Origin: DATARH01 sp050181375 | Lineage (GTDB): Bacteria; Pseudomonadota; Alphaproteobacteria; ATCC43930; CGMCC-115725 | DNA length: 6,574 nucleotides | NCBI GenBank assembly: GCA_050181375.1 | Contig: JBFXDF010000229.1 | Span: 1 to 6,574 of the forward strand | Reading direction: 5' to 3' | In this document: piece by piece, positions 1-6,574 of the stretch | How the letters are laid out: the number at the start of each line of letters is the position of its first letter | Position numbering within the stretch: position 1 is the stretch's first letter | The notes under the pieces: model-generated | Database searches by the model: none | Told to the model about the DNA's origin: nothing | What the model saw: only the letters and a program-made list of their open reading frames with translations | Translations under genes and position numbers: made by a program

Positions 1-560
1 CGCCGGCTGAGGCAATACCCGCATCAGCTGTCCGGCGGCATGCGGCAGCGCGTGATGATCGCGATCGCGCTGGCCTGCGAACCGAAGCTGATCATCGCCG
101 ACGAGCCGACCACCGCGCTCGATGTGACCATCCAGGCGCAAATTCTTGAATTAATGCAAAGCCTGACAAAGCGACTCGGGGTTGCGCTGATCATCATCAC
201 GCATAATCTCGGCGTCGTGGCCCGCTACGCGCAGCGCGTCAACGTCATGTATGCCGGCCGTATCGTCGAGAGCGGCAGGGCCGGCGCGCTCTACCATAAC
301 CCGCGTCATCCGTACACGATCGCGCTGTTACGCTCGGTGCCGCGGCTCGACCGACCGCGCCAGGCCCGGCTCGACCCGATCGAGGGATCGCCGCCCGATC
401 TGACGCGGCTCGATCCGGGCTGCTCGTTCCGGCCGCGCTGCCGCTTTGCGGTTCCGCGCTGCGCCGAGGCGCCGCCGCCGATGATCCCGGCCGGTGAGCC
501 GGGGCAGATGTCGGCCTGCTATCGCGCCCGGGAATTGGATGCCGTATCGGGAGAGGCCGC

Positions 561-564
<4 letters not shown>
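1..564 (+). CDS. Peptide/nickel ABC importer ATPase, DppD/OppD-like (5' end missing)
   Basis: This is the C-terminal 187 residues of an ABC ATPase that would power import of peptides or related ligands from the cytoplasmic face of the inner membrane. The frame is open from base 1, so the gene begins upstream; the Walker A and Q-loop regions are outside the window. Visible, in window residue numbers: ABC signature LSGGM (10-14), Walker B LIIADEP with D34 and catalytic E35, D-loop around 39-41, and switch histidine H68. The oligopeptide-type C-terminal extension follows, with HPY at 103-105 and four cysteines (141, 147, 154, 173) in a C-x5-C-x6-C-x18-C pattern. The LSGGM-R-QRV form and DEPTTALDVTIQAQI are typical of the DppD/OppD side of the heterodimer. 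The stop TGA overlaps the next gene's ATG, so the two are translationally coupled partners. The substrate cannot be told from an ATPase; dipeptide, oligopeptide, nickel and glutathione systems all share this family. Confidence 0.95.
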
Positions 565-1598
<1,034 letters not shown>

Positions 1599-1600
1599 AT

Positions 1601-1618
1601 CCGGTTCGTTCGAACCGG
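1601..1618. other. Perfect stem-loop just after the ATPase stop codon
   Basis: CCGGTTCG (1601-1608) and CGAACCGG (1611-1618) are exact reverse complements separated by TT; the real RNA loop would open the inner pairs. It begins two bases after the TAA of the second ATPase gene. No T-run follows, so it does not meet the rule for an intrinsic terminator. It could protect the 3' end of the ATPase transcript or mark a Rho-dependent or processed end. The structure is seen in the sequence; any function is inferred. Confidence 0.5.
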
Positions 1619-1867
1619 CTGTGTCACGAGTACCGGAACCGGCGGCGGCGCCATTCGATTCGCGGACGGTACTGGAGCGGATGTGCTGCGTCCGCGTTAT
1701 CACAGCCTGACCCTTCGGACTATTTGCATAACTTCGTCGAGTGGTCGATTCCGTACGCATGTCTCGTTGTATCCACCGTCGGGCGGGGGCGATCGGCCAA
1801 AAAAGAAACCGCCGCGTCCATGTATCGCACTGGAAATAACGAAACCGGGCAGCAAATTTCGACTGAG

Positions 1868-1883
1868 TAAAAACCAGTTTTTA
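1868..1883. repeat. Small AT-rich inverted repeat upstream of sbp1
   Basis: TAAAAAC (1868-1874) and GTTTTTA (1877-1883) are perfect reverse complements around a CA centre, ending 14 bases before the GTG start of sbp1 and next to its ribosome site. It could be a small operator or a weak leader hairpin. A-rich and T-rich runs also produce such symmetry by chance, so a role is only a guess. Confidence 0.3.
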
Positions 1884-1887
1884 AACC

Positions 1888-1900
1888 GAGAGACGCGGTG
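1888..1900 (+). promoter_or_regulatory. Ribosome binding site and GTG start of sbp1
   Basis: GAGAG at 1888-1892 lies five bases before GTG at 1898. Starting here gives a normal signal peptide with a basic residue at position 3. The only nearby ATG in frame (1925) would remove the basic n-region and has no purine-rich site at the right distance. The GTG is therefore preferred. Confidence 0.65.
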
Positions 1901-3529
1901 ATCAGGATTCTTTCTACTTCTTTTATGGCGCTGGCGCTGTTCGCCGCCGCGCCCGTGTTGGCGGCCGACCCGGCGAAAGCGGCAAAGACGCAAACCGCCG
2001 AGACGCCGAAGCACGGCGGCACGTTGACCTACATGATCCCGGCCGACGCGCCGCCGAGCTTTGACGGGCATCGCGAGACGACGTTCGCGACGCTGCAATC
2101 GGTAGCGCCGTTCTACAGCAACCTGATCAGACCAAACCCGGAAAACCCGTCGTCGACGACCGATTTCGTCTGCGATCTGTGTACCGAGATGCCGAGCCCG
2201 ACCGATGGCGGAAAAACCTACACGTTCAAGATCCGCGACGGCGTCAAGTTCCATGACGGCACGCCGCTGACCGCCGAGGATGTCGCGACGACCTGGCAAT
2301 ATATCGTCGATCCGCCGGAAGGCGTCACGAGCGCGCGGCAGGGCCATTTCCTGATGGTCGAAAAGGTCGAGGCGCCGGACAAGAAAACGGTCGTGTTCCG
2401 TCTCAAATTCCCGACCACGGCTTTCATCCCGGCCTTGGCCGACCCGTTCGCCTTTATCTACAAAAAGCAGATTCTCGAAAACGACCCGCACTGGTACGAA
2501 AAGAACATCATGGGATCGGGTCCGTTCAAGTTCACCGGTTTTGAAACCGGGCAATCGATCAAGGGCGAGCGCTTTCCCGAGTTTTATCGGAAGGGAATGC
2601 CGTATCTCGACGGGTTCGTCGCGATCTACGCGCCAAAGCAGGCCACCCGGATCGACGCGATCCGCGCCGACCGCGCCGCCACCGAGTTCCGCGGCCTGCC
2701 GCCCTCGGCGCGCGATCAGCTGGTCAAGGAACTGGGTGACAAGATCACCGTCCAGGAGAGCGACTGGAACTGCGCCAATTTGATCACGCCGAACCACCAG
2801 AAAAAACCGTTCGACGACCCGCGTGTCCGCCGCGCGCTGGCCCTGGCGCTCGACCAGTGGAAGGGCGCGCCGGCGCTCGCCAAGATCGCCACGGTGCACA
2901 CTGTCGGCGGCATCGTCTTCCCGGGCTCGCCGCTCGCCGCAACCAAGGACGAATTGCAGAAACTCCCCGGCTACTGGCCCGATATCGACAAGGCCCGCGC
3001 CGAGGCAAAGCGGCTCTTAAAGGAAGCCGGCGCCGAGGGGATCAGCTTCGAGCTGTTGAACCGAAACGTCGACCAGCCGTACAAATACGTCGCCGCCTGG
3101 GTGATCGACGAGTGGCGCAAGATCGGCCTCAACGTGACGCAGAAGGTGCTGCCGACCTGGCCGTTCTATGAAGCGCTGCGCAGCGGCAATTTCGACGTGA
3201 CGGTCGACTTCAACTGTCAGGGCGTCGTCAACCCGCCGCTCGACACCGCCAAGTATCTGCCAAGTTCGGTTTATACCGAGAATTACGGTCAGTACGAGGA
3301 CCCGAAATCGATCGAGCTGTACAACAAAATGCTGCACGAGCCGGACCCGGAGAAGCAGCGTCAGCTGATGCGCGATTTCGAGACCTACACGCTCGACACC
3401 GCGGCGCACGAAATCGTGACGCCCTGGTGGTACCGCATCATCGCGCACCGGTCCTACATGAAGGGCTGGAAGATCAGCCCCAGTCATTACATCAACCAGA
3501 CGCTCGAAACGGTGTGGCTCGACAAATAG
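1898..3529 (+). CDS. Periplasmic family-5 ABC substrate-binding protein, copy 1 (sbp1)
   Basis: A 543-residue extracellular solute-binding protein of family 5 (DppA/OppA-like, SBP_bac_5), which captures a ligand in the periplasm and hands it to a Dpp/Opp-type permease. Residues 1-22 form a Sec signal peptide ending VLA|AD, with no lipobox cysteine, so the product is a soluble periplasmic protein. Family features include GGTLTYMIPADAPPSFD near 40-56, the DGGKTYTFKIRDGVKFHDG block (103-121), PYLDGF (235-240), KKPFDDPRVRRAL (302-314) and a C-terminal KISPSHYINQ. Length is usual for the family. Four cysteines (C92, C95, C292, C440) all have counterparts in copy 2. Compared with copies 2 and 3 it has about a dozen extra residues between the signal peptide and the first strand. 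The ligand cannot be read from sequence; peptides are the default for the family, but metal chelates, opines and glycosides are known alternatives. It ends with TAG. Confidence 0.93.
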   Translation: MIRILSTSFMALALFAAAPVLAADPAKAAKTQTAETPKHGGTLTYMIPADAPPSFDGHRETTFATLQSVAPFYSNLIRPNPENPSSTTDFVCDLCTEMPSPTDGGKTYTFKIRDGVKFHDGTPLTAEDVATTWQYIVDPPEGVTSARQGHFLMVEKVEAPDKKTVVFRLKFPTTAFIPALADPFAFIYKKQILENDPHWYEKNIMGSGPFKFTGFETGQSIKGERFPEFYRKGMPYLDGFVAIYAPKQATRIDAIRADRAATEFRGLPPSARDQLVKELGDKITVQESDWNCANLITPNHQKKPFDDPRVRRALALALDQWKGAPALAKIATVHTVGGIVFPGSPLAATKDELQKLPGYWPDIDKARAEAKRLLKEAGAEGISFELLNRNVDQPYKYVAAWVIDEWRKIGLNVTQKVLPTWPFYEALRSGNFDVTVDFNCQGVVNPPLDTAKYLPSSVYTENYGQYEDPKSIELYNKMLHEPDPEKQRQLMRDFETYTLDTAAHEIVTPWWYRIIAHRSYMKGWKISPSHYINQTLETVWLDK

Positions 3530-3548
3530 AGTACACCGCGATAAAGCA

Positions 3549-3578
3549 CGCCCGCGGCCTCGCGAGACCGCGCGGGCG
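3549..3578. other. GC-rich hairpin downstream of sbp1
   Basis: CGCCCGCG (3549-3556) pairs exactly with CGCGGGCG (3571-3578), and the palindrome CTCGCGAG (3559-3566) can form a small inner hairpin. It lies 20 bases after the sbp1 stop. No T-run follows, so it is not a standard intrinsic terminator. It may stabilise the 3' end of the sbp1 message or reduce read-through into sbp2. Function is inferred. Confidence 0.55.
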
Positions 3579-3583
3579 GTAAG

Positions 3584-3619
3584 CGGGCCGCAGGAAGGCA
3601 ATGCCTCCCAGGCGGCCCG
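3584..3619. other. Long second hairpin between sbp1 and sbp2
   Basis: CGGGCCGC (3584-3591) pairs with GCGGCCCG (3612-3619). Further in, GG (3593-3594) pairs with CC (3608-3609), and AGGC (3596-3599) pairs with GCCT (3603-3606), leaving an AAT loop. This gives about 14 pairs with two small internal mismatches. No T-run follows. With the hairpin just before it, it forms a structured block between two genes that otherwise look co-transcribed, like the intercistronic hairpins that set unequal expression in other binding-protein operons. The role is inferred. Confidence 0.55.
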
Positions 3620-3682
3620 TTCCGGCGTCAAGAAGCGCGCGCGTAACGAGACCGGCTCGCGGACGGGCCGCGGCATCGCAAC

Positions 3683-3697
3683 GGAGAGAGTATCTTG
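3683..3697 (+). promoter_or_regulatory. Ribosome binding site and TTG start of sbp2
   Basis: GGAGAGAG (3683-3690) precedes TTG at 3695; GGAG at 3683-3686 has eight bases of spacing. No ATG or GTG occurs in frame before the conserved mature N-terminus. Starting at the TTG gives a complete signal peptide that lines up with those of copies 1 and 3, which decides the start. Confidence 0.75.
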
Positions 3698-5293
3698 GAA
3701 TTCGCCACTCGACTGACACTCGCGGCGGCGTTCGCGGCTGCCGTAACAACCGCGCCGGTGCTCGCGGCGGACGCGCCAAAACGCGGCGGCACGCTGACCT
3801 ATATGATTTCGGCCGACGCGCCGCCGAGCTTTGATGGACATCGCGAGCAGACCTTTGCGACGGTGCAGGCGACGGCGCCCTTTTACAGCGTGCTGATCCG
3901 CGTCGATCCGCAAAACCCCGCGTCCAGCGATTTTGTCTGCGATCTGTGCACCGAGATCCCGGAGCCGACCGATGGCGGCAAGACCTACGCATTCAAGATC
4001 CGCGATGGTGTCAAGTTTCACGATGGGACGCCGCTGACCGCGGCCGATGTCGCGGCGAACTGGCAGCAGATAACCTATCCGCCGGAAGGTGTGTTCAGCG
4101 CCCGCGCCAGCGTCTATCAGGCGCTGATCGAAAAGGTCGAAAATCCCGATCCTTCCACGGTCGTTTTCCACTTGAAATTCGCGACCTCGGCCTTCCTGCC
4201 GATGCTCGCGGACCCGTTCGCCTATATCTACAAGAAGGACATTATCGACAAGGACCCGCACTGGTACGAGAAGAACATTCTCGGGTCGGGCCCCTTCAAG
4301 TTTGCCGGCTATGAGGCCGGGCAGTTGATCAAGGGCGAGCGCAACCCCGACTACTATCACAAGGGTCTGCCATATCTCGATGGGTTCGAGGCGATCTTCG
4401 CGCCGAAGCAGGCGACCCGCGTCGCGTCAATCCGGTCCGACCGCGCCGCGGTAGATTTTCGCGGCCTGCCGCCCTCCGCCCTCGACGAGTTGAAGAAAGA
4501 TCTCGGCGACAAAGTCGCGGTTCAGGAGAGCGTATGGAACTGCGGCAGCGATCTCTTTTTCAACCACAGACAAAAACCGTTTGACGATCCGCGAGTGCGC
4601 CGCGCGCTGAGCCTGGCGATCGACCGCTGGGGCGGGGCGCCGGCCCTGTCCAAAATCGCGATCGTCAAGGCGGTCGGCGGGATCGTCTTCCCGGAATCGC
4701 CGCTCGCCGCGAGCAAGGAGGAGTTGCAGAAAATCGCCGGGTTCTGGCCGGACATCGAGAAGTCGCGGACCGAGGCGAAACGGCTGCTGAAGGAGGCGGG
4801 CGCCGAGAACCTCTCGTTCGAGCTGCTGAACCGCGACGTTGACCAGCCATACAAATATGTCGGGATCTGGCTGGTCGATCAGTGGAGCAAAATCGGCGTC
4901 AAGGTCACGCAGAGGGTTGTGCCGACCGGACCGTGGTTTCAGTCTATGCGCAGCGGAGAGTTCAGTGTCGTGCACTACCCGATCTGCCGCAGCGTCGTGA
5001 ACCCGGTCATGGACGTACAGCCTTACCTGCCGGTCTCGGACGAGAACTACGGAGCCTACAAAGACGACAAGGAAATGGAGCTCTACAATAAGGTTCTTTA
5101 CGAGACCGACCCAAAAAAACAGCACGCGCTGATGACCGAGTTCCAAAAATATGTGCTGGATGACCAGGCGCACGCGACCAAGGTGTTGTGGTGGAACCGC
5201 ATCGTGCCGTACCGCTCCTACCTCGAGGGCTGGAAGATCAGCCCGAGCCATTTCCTGAACCAGGATCTGTCCACGGTGTGGCTCGACAAGTAG
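3695..5293 (+). CDS. Periplasmic family-5 ABC substrate-binding protein, copy 2 (sbp2)
   Basis: A 532-residue homolog of sbp1, with an easily seen gene-length alignment and only small indels. Residues 1-24 are a Sec signal peptide ending VLA|AD; there is no lipobox, so the product is a free periplasmic protein. Conserved blocks: KRGGTLTYMISADAPPSFD (29-47), VCDLCTE (81-87), DGGKTYAFKIRDGVKFHDG (93-111), PYLDGF (226-231), WNC (281-283), QKPFDDPRVRRAL (293-305) and KISPSHFLNQ near the end. Cysteines C82, C85, C283 and C431 match those of sbp1. It differs from sbp1 most strongly right after WNC (GSDLFFNHR against ANLITPNHQ) and around 425-452, places that in this fold lie near the ligand or the hinge, so the ligand may differ. 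The gene ends in TAG after the same VWLDK tail as sbp1, and a strong terminator follows. Confidence 0.94.
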   Translation: MEFATRLTLAAAFAAAVTTAPVLAADAPKRGGTLTYMISADAPPSFDGHREQTFATVQATAPFYSVLIRVDPQNPASSDFVCDLCTEIPEPTDGGKTYAFKIRDGVKFHDGTPLTAADVAANWQQITYPPEGVFSARASVYQALIEKVENPDPSTVVFHLKFATSAFLPMLADPFAYIYKKDIIDKDPHWYEKNILGSGPFKFAGYEAGQLIKGERNPDYYHKGLPYLDGFEAIFAPKQATRVASIRSDRAAVDFRGLPPSALDELKKDLGDKVAVQESVWNCGSDLFFNHRQKPFDDPRVRRALSLAIDRWGGAPALSKIAIVKAVGGIVFPESPLAASKEELQKIAGFWPDIEKSRTEAKRLLKEAGAENLSFELLNRDVDQPYKYVGIWLVDQWSKIGVKVTQRVVPTGPWFQSMRSGEFSVVHYPICRSVVNPVMDVQPYLPVSDENYGAYKDDKEMELYNKVLYETDPKKQHALMTEFQKYVLDDQAHATKVLWWNRIVPYRSYLEGWKISPSHFLNQDLSTVWLDK

Positions 5294-5318
5294 CGCGATC
5301 GCCCGTCACGCGACGCGG

Positions 5319-5346
5319 TGGCCGGGTTCGTCCCGGCCATTTTTTT
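5319..5346 (+). terminator. Rho-independent terminator after sbp2
   Basis: TGGCCGGG (5319-5326) pairs with CCCGGCCA (5332-5339) around a TTCGT loop, an eight-pair stem followed immediately by seven T residues (5340-5346). It starts 26 bases after the sbp2 stop. This is the only structure in the window meeting both the stem and T-run criteria, and it marks the end of the transcript carrying sbp2. Confidence 0.9.
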
Positions 5347-5362
5347 GCGACACATCGGCATC

Positions 5363-5391
5363 TCGTCAGTGGTGGCGGGTTTCGCTACACT
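5363..5391 (+). promoter_or_regulatory. Possible weak sigma-70-type promoter for sbp3
   Basis: TCGTCA (5363-5368) and TACACT (5386-5391) each match four of six consensus bases and are separated by 17 bases. They lie after the terminator and before the sbp3 ribosome site, where a promoter would be expected if sbp3 is expressed. Matches of this quality occur often by chance, so this is a placement guess. Confidence 0.22.
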
Positions 5392-5420
5392 CAACTCAAT
5401 AATGCAGCGATGCTGATTTC

Positions 5421-5436
5421 GGGAGGAACTCCTATG
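5421..5436 (+). promoter_or_regulatory. Ribosome binding site and ATG start of sbp3
   Basis: GGGAGG (5421-5426) lies seven bases before ATG 5434, which opens directly into a signal peptide aligning with the paralogs. The open frame extends further upstream, through the end of sbp2 and the terminator. An in-frame ATG at 5410 would put the ribosome site inside the coding region. The 5434 start is therefore chosen. Confidence 0.85.
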
Positions 5437-6574
5437 GGGCTGGTCTGGCGGGTTATCGTTGCGTTCGCCGCGCTCGCGCTCGCCATGCCGGCGAGCGCCG
5501 ACGAGACACCGAAACGCGGCGGCATTCTGACCTATATGATCCCGGCGGATTCGCCGCCGAGTTTCGACGCGCACCGCGAGGAGACCTACGCGACGATCCA
5601 TTCCGCGGCGCCGTTCTACAGCGTCCTGATCCGCGTCGATCCGAACGATCCGTCCGTAACCGGGCCGCTCGTCTGCGATCTCTGCACCGAAATGCCGACC
5701 CCGACCGACGGCGGCAAAACCTACACTTTCAAAATCCGCGAAGGGGTCAAGTTCCACGACGGCTCGCCGTTGACCGCCGCGGATGTCGCGGCAAGCTGGA
5801 AAAAGATCATCTTTCCGCCGCAAGGCGTCGCGAGCGCGCGGCAGGCCAATTTCGTCATGGTCGACTCGGTCGAGGCGCCGGACCCGACCACGGTCGTGTT
5901 CCGTCTGAAGTTCGCGACCGACGCCTTTCTGCCGGCGCTCGCCGACCCTTACGCCTTCATTTACAGCAAGGAAAAACTCGATAAGGACCCGCACTGGTAC
6001 GAGAAAAACATATTAGGTTCGGGGCCATTCAAATTTGTTTCCTACGAGGCCGGCCAGTCGATCCGGGGCGAACGCAACCCGGATTACTATCACAAGGGTC
6101 TGCCGTATCTTGACGGTTTCCAGGGGATCTTCGCCCCCAAGCAGGTGGTGCGCGTCGAGGCGATCCGCAGCGACCGCGCGGCGATCGAGTTCCGCGGTTT
6201 TCCGCCGGCGGTGCGCGACGAGCTGGTCGGCGCGCTCGGCGACAAGGTCGCGGTGCAGACCAGCGACTGGAACTGCGGCGGCATCATCACGATCAACCAC
6301 AAGAAAAAGCCGTTCGACGACCCTCGGGTACGCCGCGCGCTGACCCTGGCGATCGACCGCTGGGGAACCGCGCCGGAATTGTCGAAGATCGCGATCGTCA
6401 AGACGGTCGGCGGTGTTGTGTTTCCCGGTTCGCCGCTCGCCGCCACGAAAGAGGAACTGCAGCAGCTTGCCGGCTACTGGCCCGATATCGAGAAATCGCG
6501 CGCCGAGGCACGCCGTTTGTTGTAGGAGGCGGGGGCCGAGGGGCTCAGCTTTGATCTGCTCTACCGCGACGTCG
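5434..6574 (+). pseudogene. Family-5 ABC substrate-binding protein, copy 3 (sbp3), interrupted by in-frame TAG and cut by window end
   Basis: Third SBP copy. Codons 1-363 align with sbp1 and sbp2 without any frameshift: signal peptide 1-22 (ASA|DE), VCDLCTE (80-86), DGGKTYTFKIREGVKFHDG (92-110), PYLDGF (224-229), WNC (279-281) and KKPFDDPRVRRAL (290-302). Codon 364 is TAG (6523-6525), at the place of an AAG lysine codon in both paralogs (sbp1 codon 375, sbp2 codon 366). The same frame then continues with EAGAEGLSFDLLYRDV to the edge, matching EAGAEGISFELLNRNV in sbp1. If TAG stops translation, the product lacks roughly the last third of the protein, including much of the second lobe and the return strands, and would not be expected to fold or bind ligand. 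Because the rest of the visible frame is intact, the lesion is either very recent or an error in the sequence. It is equally possible to annotate an intact 5' fragment at 5434-6525. Confidence 0.82.

Larger units (their letters stand above)
1599..1897. other. Intergenic spacer between ATPase genes and SBP array
   Basis: This is 299 bases without a supported gene. Short open frames here lack ribosome sites, family resemblance or sensible composition. The right-hand half is visibly richer in A and T than the flanking genes, as expected for a promoter or leader, but I could not fix a convincing -35/-10 pair. It contains the stem-loop at 1601-1618 and the AT-rich inverted repeat at 1868-1883. The gap is long for an uninterrupted operon, so sbp1 may have its own promoter here. 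Confidence 0.6.

Noticed and set aside
5373..5387. Possible sigma-54 promoter (TGGC followed by a GC element) before sbp3
   Set aside because: The GC element is about two bases too close to TGGC for the fixed sigma-54 spacing, and the remaining positions match poorly.
5188..5433. Upstream extension of the sbp3 reading frame into the end of sbp2
   Set aside because: The extension runs out of frame through the sbp2 coding region and the terminator. The signal peptide and ribosome site at 5421-5436 fix the real start at 5434.
1700..5994. Long open frames on the minus strand (1700-2899, 3017-4360, 4427-5251, 5218-5994) whose translations resemble one another
   Set aside because: They lie antisense to the three SBP genes in the same relative frame, so their likeness just mirrors the paralogy of the + strand genes. 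Their composition is arginine- and aspartate-rich, as expected from the complement of GC-rich genes, and they show no family motifs.
6523..6529. TAGGAGG formed at the sbp3 stop, read as a ribosome site for a restart
   Set aside because: No ATG, GTG or TTG in the sbp3 frame lies at usable spacing in the visible sequence. The heptamer is explained by the AAG-to-TAG change in front of GAGGC.

Overview
The window is GC-rich, and every recognisable gene lies on the + strand. It comes from a Gram-negative bacterium, most likely an alphaproteobacterium of the Hyphomicrobiales type. The evidence is the GC-rich codon use, cleavable (non-lipoprotein) Sec signal peptides on the binding proteins, and the general look of the family-5 binding proteins. 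The lineage is an inference; there is no rRNA or other marker in the window.

Region 1-1598 holds the two ATPase genes of a peptide/nickel-type (Dpp/Opp) ABC importer. The first is a DppD/OppD-like subunit cut off by the window's left edge. The second is a complete DppF/OppF-like subunit that overlaps it by four bases (ATGA). The permease genes expected for such an operon are not visible and probably lie to the left.

Region 1599-1897 is a 299-base spacer with no convincing gene. It has a perfect palindromic stem-loop directly after the ATPase stop and a small AT-rich inverted repeat close to the next start.

Region 1898-6574 is a tandem array of three clearly homologous family-5 substrate-binding protein (SBP) genes, here called sbp1, sbp2 and sbp3. 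sbp1 (GTG start) and sbp2 (TTG start) are intact and are separated by 165 bases carrying two strong GC-rich hairpins. A textbook rho-independent terminator follows sbp2, so sbp3 needs its own promoter or read-through. sbp3 matches its paralogs without a frameshift for 363 codons. It then meets an in-frame TAG where both paralogs have an AAG lysine codon, and the homologous frame resumes at once and runs to the window edge. It is a disrupted copy, a recoding case or a base-call error.

Functionally, the SBPs would capture a peptide-like or other small ligand in the periplasm and deliver it to an inner-membrane permease driven by the DppD/DppF-type ATPases. Three diverged SBPs beside one ATPase pair suggest expansion of ligand range. 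I found no evidence of a novel defence, mobile or RNA system. The most notable items are the SBP triplication, the in-frame TAG in the third copy, conserved cysteines in the SBPs, and the intergenic RNA structures.
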